This document shows positions 26,048 through 34,434 of a stretch of 64,000 nucleotides of DNA, one piece after another. The DNA is from Bradyrhizobium sp. JYMT SZCCT0428 (GTDB taxonomy: Bacteria; Pseudomonadota; Alphaproteobacteria; Rhizobiales; Xanthobacteraceae), in the NCBI RefSeq assembly GCF_018131075.1, contig NZ_JAFCLS010000004.1, positions 242,068 to 306,067 of the forward strand, in the 5' to 3' direction. The notes under the pieces were generated by a model that worked only from the letters and a program-made list of their open reading frames with translations, had not been told where the DNA came from and made no database searches. The number at the start of each line of letters is the position of its first letter. The stretch's first letter is position 1. A program made the translations under genes and the position numbers.

Positions 26048-26079
26048 TGAAGACGGGGGTTGGGTGTCCCCGGTCTTCA
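26048..26079 (-). terminator. Stem-loop between the esterase and WS/DGAT genes
   Basis: TGAAGAC-GGGG pairs with CCCC-GTCTTCA with one internal mismatch and a 7-nt loop. It lies just after the esterase stop (26090). No T-run follows on the minus strand, so it may be an mRNA-stabilising or attenuating hairpin rather than a full terminator. Confidence 0.5.
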
Positions 26080-26089
26080 ACGACATTGG

Positions 26090-26887
26090 TCAGGATAGTG
26101 CATTTTCCGGAGCCCCATATGCAATGGCAAACGGCCCCGATCGGTCAAATTGCTTAAATTCGCCTTCCGGCTGCGCCAGGCGGTCTGCCACCGCCCACAA
26201 GGCGGCCGGGTTGACGCCAAGGCCGATATGGCTTGCGAGATGCACCTCGATATTTTCGGCCGTGCTGGAGGGGCGCAGCAGGCTGGTACGCCAGTTCACG
26301 ATGCCATCGGTGCGCGAATAGATCGAGGTCGCGGGCACCGGCAGGTCGCCGGCGATCGCTTCCCGGATCTCCGGATTGTCGTGGATACCTTCCCCCGACA
26401 GCGCTTCGTACAGTCGCGTCGCATTGGTCGCGGTGATGTCGTTGGCGAACGGGCTGCCGAGCGTGATCACCGATCGCACCACGTCCGGCAGTTGCAGCGC
26501 GAGATCGCGTGCGTAGATGCCGCCGAGACTCCAGCCAATGATGCTGACCTTTCGTCCCGTGGTCTCGTGGATTCGCTTGACGAGGTCGCGCAGCGCACCG
26601 CGCTTGCTGGCGACGCCGCCGAAATTGCGGCCCATGTTCCAGGCATAGCTGTCGTAGCCGAGCTCCTTCAGGTAGCGCCGCATCGGCGCCATCGACAAAT
26701 CGCTGGCGAGAAATCCCGGCAGCGTCAGCACCGGATGACCGTCGCCCTTCGGGGCGCGCATCAGCAGCGGCGACAGCAGCAGGCTCGAATTCAGTTCGAA
26801 CACGCTTCTGGCTTCGGCGAGCATCAGGAACAGGCTCGGCGGACGCAGCTTGCGTTCTGCCGCCGGCGTGTCCTCCGCGACGGCCAC
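26090..26887 (-). CDS. Alpha/beta hydrolase (lipase/esterase-like), paralogue of 12211-12984
   Basis: This protein of about 265 aa has GDGHPVLTLPGF, the nucleophile elbow GWSLGG and then VRSVITLGSPFA and SRTDGIVNW. It shares these in the same order and spacing with the esterase near the paa genes. The GTG at 26887 overlaps the DUF6489 stop by one base and has AAGGA nine bases upstream, so the two are translationally coupled; the longer upstream frame lies inside the DUF6489 gene. It is followed by WS/DGAT, so a role in storage-lipid turnover is suggested by context only. Confidence 0.8.
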   Translation of the reverse strand: MAVAEDTPAAERKLRPPSLFLMLAEARSVFELNSSLLLSPLLMRAPKGDGHPVLTLPGFLASDLSMAPMRRYLKELGYDSYAWNMGRNFGGVASKRGALRDLVKRIHETTGRKVSIIGWSLGGIYARDLALQLPDVVRSVITLGSPFANDITATNATRLYEALSGEGIHDNPEIREAIAGDLPVPATSIYSRTDGIVNWRTSLLRPSSTAENIEVHLASHIGLGVNPAALWAVADRLAQPEGEFKQFDRSGPFAIAYGAPENALS

Positions 26888-27141
26888 TATTTCTTGTCCT
26901 TCTTGGCCATGCCGCCGAGACCGGCCATGGTCACGAACATGTCCTGAAAGCGTTCGGCGATCTTGGGGTCGAAGGTGAACCAGGACTGCATCAGCGATTC
27001 CGGCGAGACCTTGTCGATGTTGGCCATCATCTGCTGCTGCAACTTGTCCATGACCGCGATCTGCATCGGCTGAACGTCCGGAAGTCCGAAGAACTGCCGG
27101 GCCTCGAGCGGCGTACAATCAATTTCGACGTTTACCTTCAT
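26887..27141 (-). CDS. DUF6489-type small protein
   Basis: This 84-aa protein starts MKVNVEIDCTPLEARQFFGLPDV, typical of a conserved family found next to lipid and PHA-type genes in alphaproteobacteria; the rest is helical (VMDKLQQQMMANIDKV) and ends in a Lys-rich tail. ATG 27141 follows AAGGAG. The function is not known. It overlaps the esterase start, so it is the first gene of the esterase/WS-DGAT/epoxide-hydrolase run. Confidence 0.75.
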   Translation of the reverse strand: MKVNVEIDCTPLEARQFFGLPDVQPMQIAVMDKLQQQMMANIDKVSPESLMQSWFTFDPKIAERFQDMFVTMAGLGGMAKKDKK

Positions 27142-27240
27142 GGCCGCTCCTTCATTAATGGCTTGCCGCAGTATCACCGTGACTGGCTGAGTCACGCAAG
27201 GACAAGACCGCCTTCCGGGGCCCCCATTCGCCCCCTATGG

Positions 27241-28500
27241 TCAACCAAAACGTTCGACAGCAAAAGGGGTAGTATCGGCAAACGGGGTCTCGCCGGTCAT
27301 CATTTCCGCCAGCAGCCGGCCGGTTGCGGGTCCGAGCGTCAGGCCGTGGTGCTGGTGGCCGAAATCGAACCACAAACCGGGATGGCGGGGCGCCTTCCCG
27401 ATCACCGGCAGCATATCCGGCAAACAGGGCCGCGCCCCTTTCCATGGCCGGGCGTCGACCGGCTCCCCCAGGGGAAACAGTCTATGCGCCTTTGGCATGG
27501 CCCGTTCGACCTGGACCGGGGTCGGCGGCGCATCGCGGCGGGCCATCTCGGCGCCGGTGGTCAGGCGAATGCCGCGGTTCATCGGCGCCAGCAGAAAGCC
27601 CTGATCGGTGTCCAGCACGGGATGATTGAGCACGGCGTTGCCGCGCGGCGCCAGATGGATGTGATAGCCGCGCTTGACGTTGAGCGGGATCGAATAGCCG
27701 AGCGGGGCGAAGATCTGATCGGACCACGGCCCCATCGCGACGACGACTTCGCGCGCGGTGATTGACCCTTTCTGGGTCGCGACGCGCCACCTTGCACCGG
27801 ATTGTTCGAGCGTTCGCGCATCGCCGACCAGGAACCGGCCGCCCTTGCGGCCGAACAGCGCCGCATAGGCCTTGGTGAGGCCGCCGGGATCGGGGACAAA
27901 ACCGGGATCGGGAAAATGCACCGCGCCGGCGAAATCGCCGGTCAGATTCGGCTCGCGCGCCGCGATAGCGGATGCGCCGAGGATGTCGCCCGCGACGCCA
28001 TATTGCTTGGCGCGCTCGAGTTCCTTCACCGCTTTCGCCAGCGTCGCATCGGAGCGATAGAGCTTGATCCAGCCGGTCCGGCGCAACAGCCCCGGCACAT
28101 CGGCTTCCGCGATCAGCGCCTCATGCTCGATCAGGCTGCGCTGGATCAGCGGCAATTCGGCCATCGCACTGTGCAGCGCACGCTCGGGCGAAGACGCCAC
28201 GAAGTAACGCACCAGCCAGGGCAGGAAGGACGGCAGATCGGCGAAATGATAACGCAACTGCGGCGTACGGTTGGTCGCGTACTGCAGGATCTGGCGCAGA
28301 TCGCGGGGAAACATGTAGGGAAAGACCGACGCGCATTCGATCAGTCCGCCATTGCCATAGCTGGTCTCCTCGCCGGCAAGCTCGTGCCGGTCGATCAGGA
28401 CCGTGTCGCGGCCCTTCTTCTGCAGGTGCAGGGCAGCGCCGACGCCGACCATGCCTGCCCCCAACACAAGAACGTCAGCCTTCAGTTCCGCCACCGGCAC
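27241..28500 (-). CDS. FAD-dependent oxidoreductase, D-amino-acid dehydrogenase (DadA)-like
   Basis: This 419-aa DAO-family flavoprotein has the N-terminal dinucleotide motif VLGAGMVGVGAALHLQKKG followed by VLIDRHELAGEETSYGNGG, and a C-terminal FGHQHHGLTLGPATGRLLAE as in DadA. It should oxidise a D-amino acid or related amine and pass electrons to the membrane quinone pool. It is divergent from the peptide ABC/gamma-glutamyltransferase run that starts at 28688, and could use amino acids released from imported peptides. Its specificity cannot be read from sequence. Confidence 0.85.
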   Translation of the reverse strand: MPVAELKADVLVLGAGMVGVGAALHLQKKGRDTVLIDRHELAGEETSYGNGGLIECASVFPYMFPRDLRQILQYATNRTPQLRYHFADLPSFLPWLVRYFVASSPERALHSAMAELPLIQRSLIEHEALIAEADVPGLLRRTGWIKLYRSDATLAKAVKELERAKQYGVAGDILGASAIAAREPNLTGDFAGAVHFPDPGFVPDPGGLTKAYAALFGRKGGRFLVGDARTLEQSGARWRVATQKGSITAREVVVAMGPWSDQIFAPLGYSIPLNVKRGYHIHLAPRGNAVLNHPVLDTDQGFLLAPMNRGIRLTTGAEMARRDAPPTPVQVERAMPKAHRLFPLGEPVDARPWKGARPCLPDMLPVIGKAPRHPGLWFDFGHQHHGLTLGPATGRLLAEMMTGETPFADTTPFAVERFG

Positions 28501-28687
28501 TCCGAAAGTTTAATGTAACGCGGTCTCGCGCTCGGCTTAAGGTGAAGCTAGACGTTGCCGCATCGCGGTGCAAACCGGTCCGCTGAAGGGGATCGCGCTT
28601 GCGCGGTGGCTGGACTTTGGCAACATGGATCGGCAATATCCGCCGCTATTGCGGAATTGGGCTGATCAAAGCGGGGAAATCGAACAA
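28501..28687. promoter_or_regulatory. Divergent promoter region, DadA-like gene / peptide transporter run
   Basis: 187 bp hold both promoters. GCAATA..TATTGC (28633-28652, 8-bp spacer) is a small inverted repeat about 40 bp before the binding-protein start and may be an operator or leader hairpin. No sigma boxes can be fixed. Confidence 0.35.
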
Positions 28688-30283
28688 ATGTCGTTACGTC
28701 AGAGTTTGCTTGCAGCGGCTACGGTTACAATGCTCGGCTTTGCGGTTGCGCCGGCATCGGCCCAGACCCTGCGCTACGCCAACCAGGGCGACCTCAAATC
28801 GCTGGATCCGTATACGCTCAACGAATCCACCACGCATGCGCATCTAGGGCAGGTCTATGAAGGCCTGATTGCGCGCGACAAGGACCTCAAGATCATTCCG
28901 GGGCTGGCCGAACGCTGGGAAACCCCGGAGCCGACCCGCTGGCGCTTCCATTTGCGCAAGGGTGTCAAGTTCCAGAACGGCGACCCCTTCACCGCCGACG
29001 ACGTGGTGTTCTCGGCCGACCGCGCTCGCGCCAAGGGTTCGAACGTACAGGCCCGCATCGCCGCCGACGTAAAGGTCGTCAAGGTCGACGACAACACCGT
29101 CGATTTCATCCTGACCTCGCCCAATCCCATTCTGCACTACCAATGGGATACCTGGTACATCATGGACAAGAAGTGGGCCGAGGCGAACAACGCCACGGCA
29201 CCGACGCCGGCCGCAGCGACGACGCCGAGCTTCGCCTCGCTCAATGCCAACGGCACCGGCGCCTTCACCGTCGAGAGCCATCAGCCCGGCGTCAAGACCG
29301 TGTTCAAGGCGAACCCGAATTGGTGGCGCAAGCCCGAGCACAATCTCAAGGAAATCGTCTTCACGCCGATCGGGTCCGACGCCACGCGTGTCGCTGCCCT
29401 GCTGTCGGGCGAAGTCGACATCATGGAGCCGGTTCCGACCCAGGACATCGGCCGCGTCGATTCCACCCCGACTACCCAGGTGATGAAGGGGCCTGAGCTG
29501 CGCACCATCTTCCTCGGCATGGACCAGGCCCGCGACGAATTGCTGTATTCGAACATCAAGGGCAAGAATCCATTCAAGGACATCAAGGTCCGCGAAGCCT
29601 TCTTCAAGGCGATCGATATCGAACTGATCAAGACCCGCGTGATGCGTGGGCTCTCGACGCCCTCGGCCCTGATGATTGCGCCGCAACTGTTTCCGCTTTC
29701 CAAGGACTTTACCCGCCCGAAATTCGATCCCGACGGCGCCAAGAAGCTCTTGACGGAAGCGGGCTATCCCGACGGTTTCCAGGTCACGATGGATTGCCCC
29801 AACGACCGCTATGTCAACGACGCCACAATCTGCCAGGCGGTGGTCGGCATGCTGGCGCGCATCGGCGTCAAGGTCGACCTGCTGGCGCAGCCCAAGGCGC
29901 AGTATTTCGCCAAGATCCTGAAGCCCGGCGGCTACCAGTCTTCGTTCTATCTGCTCGGCTGGACGCCCGGCACGTCGGACTCGCACAACGTGCTCTATGA
30001 CATCATGGGCTGCCGCGACGACCCGAAATCCTCTCGCGGCGAAGCCAACGTTGCCGGCTACTGCAACAAGAAGATGGACGAGATCACCGACAAGGTACTG
30101 GTCGAACCCGATCCGGCCAAGCGCGATCAGCTGATCAAGGAAGCGTTCGAGATCGCGGCGAAGGACTACGCCTACATCCCGCTGCATCAGCAGGCGCTGG
30201 CCTGGGGCGTATCGAAAAAACTGAAAGTGGTGCAGCGCGCCGACAACCAGGTCCTGCCCTACTGGATGGTCAAAGAACCGTAG
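28688..30283 (+). CDS. Peptide-type ABC transporter substrate-binding protein (system 1)
   Basis: This 531-aa SBP_bac_5 family protein has a Sec signal peptide (LLAAATVTMLGFAVAPASA, cut before QTLRYAN) and the family pattern DLKSLDPYTLNESTT, VYEGLIARD, WRFHLRKGVKFQNGDPFTADDVVFS. It binds an oligopeptide-like or other ligand in the periplasm for the permeases that follow. GGGGA precedes ATG 28688; the frame upstream lies in the promoter. A strong stem-loop follows the gene. Confidence 0.92.
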   Translation: MSLRQSLLAAATVTMLGFAVAPASAQTLRYANQGDLKSLDPYTLNESTTHAHLGQVYEGLIARDKDLKIIPGLAERWETPEPTRWRFHLRKGVKFQNGDPFTADDVVFSADRARAKGSNVQARIAADVKVVKVDDNTVDFILTSPNPILHYQWDTWYIMDKKWAEANNATAPTPAAATTPSFASLNANGTGAFTVESHQPGVKTVFKANPNWWRKPEHNLKEIVFTPIGSDATRVAALLSGEVDIMEPVPTQDIGRVDSTPTTQVMKGPELRTIFLGMDQARDELLYSNIKGKNPFKDIKVREAFFKAIDIELIKTRVMRGLSTPSALMIAPQLFPLSKDFTRPKFDPDGAKKLLTEAGYPDGFQVTMDCPNDRYVNDATICQAVVGMLARIGVKVDLLAQPKAQYFAKILKPGGYQSSFYLLGWTPGTSDSHNVLYDIMGCRDDPKSSRGEANVAGYCNKKMDEITDKVLVEPDPAKRDQLIKEAFEIAAKDYAYIPLHQQALAWGVSKKLKVVQRADNQVLPYWMVKEP

Positions 30284-30301
30284 GCAGGCCCAACGACCCA
30301 G

Positions 30302-30328
30302 GTCCCGGTGGCTTCGCGCCCCCGGGAC
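30302..30328 (+). terminator. Stem-loop after the binding-protein gene (partial terminator/attenuator)
   Basis: GTCCCGGTGGC / GCCCCCGGGAC, 11-bp stem with one mismatch and loop TTCGC, followed by TTTT. It lies 18 bp after the SBP stop and 60 bp before the permease start. Such elements let the binding protein be made in excess over the membrane parts. Confidence 0.7.
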
Positions 30329-30389
30329 TTTTCGTTTCCGGCGGACAGTGACGTCCGCCACAGCGTAAAGAGAGAAGTGAAAGGATCAC

Positions 30390-31370
30390 ATGCTCGCTTT
30401 CACTCTTCGCCGGGCGATCCAGGCGATCGGCGTCATGCTTGCGGTCGGGATCATCTCGTTTTCGATGTTCCGGTTCGCCGGCGACCCCGTCAACCAGATC
30501 GTGTCACTGGATACGTCTGCGGCCGAACGCGAAGCGGTGCGCAAGTCGCTCGGTCTCGACGATCCCGTGGTGATGCAGTTCGCGCGTTATTTCGGCAATG
30601 CTGCCCAGTTCAAATTCGGCGTGTCCTATCAGTTCCGCCAGCCGGTCTCGAGCCTGCTCGCCGAGCGGATGCCCGCAACACTCGAGCTCGCCATCTGCGC
30701 CACCATCTTCGCGATGGTGTTCGGCATCCTGATGGGGGTTTATTCGGCGCTCAAACGCGACACCGCGCTTGCCAAAATATTCCAGGCCGTATCGCTGATC
30801 GGAATCTCGCTGCCGACCTTCCTGATCGGTATTTTGCTGATCTATCTGTTCTCGGTGACGCTGGGCTGGCTGCCCTCGTTTGGCCGCGGCGAAGTCGTGC
30901 GGGTGGGTTGGTGGACCACAGGCCTCCTGACTCTATCCGGCCTCAAGGCGCTGATCCTGCCGTCCATCACGCTCGGCCTGTTCCAGCTGACATTGATCAT
31001 GCGGCTGGTGCGCGCTGAAATGCTGGAAGTCCTCCGCACCGATTACATCCGCTTCGCGCGGGCCCGCGGCCTGACCACGCGGGCGATCCATTTCGGCCAC
31101 GCGCTCAAGAACACGCTGGTTCCCGTCATCACCGTGGCCGGGTTGCAATTTGGCTCGGTTATTGCATTTGCCATCATCACCGAAACCGTATTCCAGTGGC
31201 CGGGCATGGGGTTGCTGTTCGTGCAGGCAGTGCAAAACGTCGATATCCCGATCATGGCGGCTTATCTGCTGATGGTGTCGCTGATCTTCGTCACCATCAA
31301 TCTGGTGGTCGATATCCTCTACACCGTCGTCGATCCGCGGCTGCGCTCGACCCTCCGCCGTCCGGCTTGA
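30390..31370 (+). CDS. Peptide-type ABC transporter permease, DppB-like (system 1)
   Basis: This 326-aa inner-membrane protein has six predicted helices, starting with an N-terminal helix typical of DppB/OppB (LAFTLRRAIQAIGVMLAVG). The EAA-type loop is RFARARGLTTRAIHFGHALKNTLVPVIT, where the ATPases dock. It ends DILYTVVDPRLR as the family does. It lies 14 bp before the second permease. Confidence 0.93.
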   Translation: MLAFTLRRAIQAIGVMLAVGIISFSMFRFAGDPVNQIVSLDTSAAEREAVRKSLGLDDPVVMQFARYFGNAAQFKFGVSYQFRQPVSSLLAERMPATLELAICATIFAMVFGILMGVYSALKRDTALAKIFQAVSLIGISLPTFLIGILLIYLFSVTLGWLPSFGRGEVVRVGWWTTGLLTLSGLKALILPSITLGLFQLTLIMRLVRAEMLEVLRTDYIRFARARGLTTRAIHFGHALKNTLVPVITVAGLQFGSVIAFAIITETVFQWPGMGLLFVQAVQNVDIPIMAAYLLMVSLIFVTINLVVDILYTVVDPRLRSTLRRPA

Positions 31371-31384
31371 AAGAAAGATTATCG

Positions 31385-32356
31385 ATGTCCGACGCCGTCG
31401 TTCCCCACCGAGCCGAGCCGAGCGCAGCGCCTTCGCGCGCCGGCACGGGCTGGTTCAGACGCGCGCTCGACAGCGACATCTTCTATTCGTTCCGCCGTTC
31501 CAAGCTGACGATGGTGGCGGCAGCCGTCACCCTCCTGTTTTTCCTGCTGGCGATCTTCGCTTCCGTCCTTTCGGTGCAAAACCCGTTCGATCCGGCGCAG
31601 CTTCAGTTGATGAACTCCCGCATTTCGCCGCTGTGGACCGCCGACGGCCAGAGCCCATTCCTGCTCGGCACCGATGAGCAGGGCCGCGACGTGTTCTCCG
31701 CCATTCTCTACGGGCTTCGGATCTCGCTCGTCGTCGGCGTGCTCGGCGTCGTCTTCGCCGGCACGCTCGGAATTACGCTTGGGCTGATCGCCGGCTATGT
31801 CGGCGGCGCGGTCGATGGCCTGATCATGCGCATCGCCGACGTGCAGCTCACCTTCCCGGCCATCCTGATCGCGCTCCTGGTCAACGGCGTCGCCAAATCG
31901 GTGTTCGGCAACCGGCTGGACGCCATGAGTACGCTGGTGGTGCTGGTGATCGCGATCGGACTGAGTTTCTGGGTGCAGTATGCCCGCACCGTGCGCGGCT
32001 CCGTCATGGTCGAGAAGAACAAGGATTATGTCGCGGCCGCCCAATTGATCGGGCTGCCCGCCCCCATCATCATGCTGCGTCACGTGCTGCCGAACACGAT
32101 GGGTCCGATCCTGGTGATCGCCACCATCAACCTGGCGCTCGCCGTCATTACGGAAGCCACGCTGTCATTCCTCGGCGCCGGGATGCCCGATACCATGCCG
32201 TCGCTGGGCACGCTGATCCGGATCGGCAACAATTATCTGTTTGCGGGCGAATGGTGGATCGTGGCCTTCCCCGGCTTTGCGCTGGCCGGACTGATCCTGT
32301 CCATCAATCTGCTCGGCGACTGGCTGCGCGACGCGCTCAACCCAAAACTCCGATGA
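31385..32356 (+). CDS. Peptide-type ABC transporter permease, DppC-like (system 1)
   Basis: This 323-aa protein starts with a DppC-type N-terminal cytoplasmic region and first helix (KLTMVAAAVTLLFFLLAIFASVL), then PFLLGTDEQGRDVFSAILYGLRISL, and the EAA loop KDYVAAAQLIGLPAPIIMLRHVLPN. I chose ATG 31385; the longer frame lies in the previous permease. Its stop overlaps the next start (ATGA). Confidence 0.93.
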   Translation: MSDAVVPHRAEPSAAPSRAGTGWFRRALDSDIFYSFRRSKLTMVAAAVTLLFFLLAIFASVLSVQNPFDPAQLQLMNSRISPLWTADGQSPFLLGTDEQGRDVFSAILYGLRISLVVGVLGVVFAGTLGITLGLIAGYVGGAVDGLIMRIADVQLTFPAILIALLVNGVAKSVFGNRLDAMSTLVVLVIAIGLSFWVQYARTVRGSVMVEKNKDYVAAAQLIGLPAPIIMLRHVLPNTMGPILVIATINLALAVITEATLSFLGAGMPDTMPSLGTLIRIGNNYLFAGEWWIVAFPGFALAGLILSINLLGDWLRDALNPKLR

Positions 32357-33351
32357 CCAACCCTGTCCTTTCCGTGCGTAACCTCGAGGTGGAGTTCCAC
32401 ACCCGCCGCAGCGTCTTGCACGCCATCAACGGTATCTCCTTCGACATCGCCAAGGGCGAGGTGCTCGGCGTGGTCGGCGAATCCGGCGCGGGAAAATCCG
32501 TGACAGGCCTTGCCGTGATCGGCCTGATCGATCCGCCCGGACGCATCTCGGGCGGCGAGATCTATCTGTCGGGGATGCGGATCGATCACCTGCCGCCGGA
32601 AGAGATCCGCCGCATCCGCGGTAAACGCATCGGGATGATCTTCCAGGATCCGCTGACCAGCCTCAATCCGCTCTACAAGATCGGCGACCAGATCGTCGAA
32701 ACCATCCGGACCCATCTCAATCTCTCGGAGACCGCGGCGCGCAAGCGCGCCATCGACCTGTTGGCGGAGGTCGGAATTCCCGCCCCGGAAAAACGCATCG
32801 ACGCCTATCCGCATGAATTCTCCGGCGGCATGCGCCAGCGCGTCGTGATCGCGCTAGCGATCTGCGCCGAACCGGACCTGATCATCGCCGACGAGCCGAC
32901 CACGGCTCTCGACGTCTCCGTGCAGGCGCAGATCATCTCGCTGATCAAACGCCTTGGCCGCGACCATGGCACCGCCGTGATGCTGGTGACGCACGACATG
33001 GGCGTGATCGCCGAAACCTCCGACCGCGTCGCGGTGATGTATTCGGGGCGGATTGCCGAGATCGGCCCGGTTCAGGACGTCGTGCAGAACCCGCTGCATC
33101 CCTACGCCAAGGGCTTGATGGGCGCGATCCCGACGCTGGCGGGCGAAGACAAACGGCTGGTGCAGATACCCGGTTCGATGCCTCGGCTGTCGGCGATTCC
33201 GAATGGCTGCTCGTTCAACCCGCGCTGCGGCTTCGTCTTCGACCGTTGCCGCGTGGAGCGTCCGGAGCCGATCGCGCACGGGACGCAGGCCGTGGCCTGT
33301 CATCTCTATGATGGCGCGGCCAAGACGGCGATCAAGGAGACCGCGGCATGA
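32353..33351 (+). CDS. Peptide-type ABC transporter ATPase, DppD-like (system 1)
   Basis: This 332-aa ATPase has Walker A GESGAGKS, Q-loop MIFQDPLTSLNP, signature SGGMRQR, Walker [13 protein letters not shown] and the switch VTHDMG. The C-terminal oligopeptide-transporter extension CSFNPRCGFVFDRC carries the cysteines typical of DppD/OppD. It overlaps the neighbouring genes by 4 bp on both sides. Confidence 0.94.
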   Translation: MTNPVLSVRNLEVEFHTRRSVLHAINGISFDIAKGEVLGVVGESGAGKSVTGLAVIGLIDPPGRISGGEIYLSGMRIDHLPPEEIRRIRGKRIGMIFQDPLTSLNPLYKIGDQIVETIRTHLNLSETAARKRAIDLLAEVGIPAPEKRIDAYPHEFSGGMRQRVVIALAICAEPDLIIADEPTTALDVSVQAQIISLIKRLGRDHGTAVMLVTHDMGVIAETSDRVAVMYSGRIAEIGPVQDVVQNPLHPYAKGLMGAIPTLAGEDKRLVQIPGSMPRLSAIPNGCSFNPRCGFVFDRCRVERPEPIAHGTQAVACHLYDGAAKTAIKETAA

Positions 33352-34346
33352 GTGCGGCCCCCTTCATCGACGTCAGGAATTTGCGCTGCCAGTTCGACGT
33401 TTCAAAACCGTGGCTCAACCGCGTGCTCGAAGGTGGGCACCTGGAATTCCTGAAAGCGGTCGACGGCGTCACCTTCGGCATCAAGAAGGGCGAGACATTT
33501 GCCCTCGTCGGTGAATCCGGTTCGGGCAAGACCACCGTGGCGCGGATGGTCGTCGGATTGCTGCCGCCGAGTTCCGGCGAAGTCGTCATCGACGGCGTCT
33601 CGATGACCGATGCAAGGCAGGCACAGGTACGGCAGAAGCTGCGCCGCCGCATCCAGATGATCTTCCAGGACCCCTATGCGAGCCTCAATCCGCGCTTCCG
33701 GGTCGACGCCATCGTCTCCGAGCCGATCCGCGCCTTCGACCTGATCGCGGGCGAGCGCGACATCGCCGCGCGCGTCGGTGAATTGCTGAGTCTCGTCGGC
33801 CTGCATGCCGATGACGGCCTGAAGTTTCCGCATGAGTTTTCCGGCGGGCAGCGCCAGCGCATCGCGATCGCCCGCGCGCTGGCCTCGGAAGCCGAATTCA
33901 TCGTCTGCGACGAGCCGACTTCGGCGCTGGATGTCTCGGTGCAGGCGCAGATCCTCAATCTGATGCGCGACCTGCAGGACAAGTTCGGCCTGACTTATCT
34001 CTTCATCAGCCATAACCTTGCCGTGGTGCGCCACATGGCGAGCCGGATCGGCGTGATGTATCTCGGCCGCATCGTCGAAATCGCCGAAGGGCGCGAACTC
34101 TTCAGCAATCCACGAATGCCCTACACCAAGATGCTGCTGGGTGCGGTTCCTGATTTGGCGATGTCCGGCCGCCAGCGGATTCCGGTCAAGGGCGAGATCC
34201 CCAATCCGATCAACCCACCGCCCGGCTGCGCCTTCAACCCGCGCTGCCCGTTGGCCTACGATCTCTGCCGCCAGCAGGCGCCCGCACTGATCAACGGCGT
34301 CGCCTGCCACGCCGTCAATTCGCCGGCCGAGGCCGTGCCTGCCTGA
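33348..34346 (+). CDS. Peptide-type ABC transporter ATPase, DppF-like (system 1)
   Basis: This 332-aa ATPase has Walker A GESGSGKTT, Q-loop [12 protein letters not shown], signature SGGQRQR, Walker B FIVCDEPTSALD and switch FISHNL. The C-terminal CAFNPRCPLAYDLC follows the OppF/DppF pattern. It overlaps the DppD-like gene by 4 bp. The gamma-glutamyltransferase gene begins 88 bp after its stop. Confidence 0.94.
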   Translation: MSAAPFIDVRNLRCQFDVSKPWLNRVLEGGHLEFLKAVDGVTFGIKKGETFALVGESGSGKTTVARMVVGLLPPSSGEVVIDGVSMTDARQAQVRQKLRRRIQMIFQDPYASLNPRFRVDAIVSEPIRAFDLIAGERDIAARVGELLSLVGLHADDGLKFPHEFSGGQRQRIAIARALASEAEFIVCDEPTSALDVSVQAQILNLMRDLQDKFGLTYLFISHNLAVVRHMASRIGVMYLGRIVEIAEGRELFSNPRMPYTKMLLGAVPDLAMSGRQRIPVKGEIPNPINPPPGCAFNPRCPLAYDLCRQQAPALINGVACHAVNSPAEAVPA

Positions 34347-34434
34347 TCACAGGGATGGGTCAACCAAACGGTTGGCAGCAGGCCTCGCCTGTGGTCAAGT
34401 GGCGCACCAAATACCAGCGCAGCATCGGATTCCC

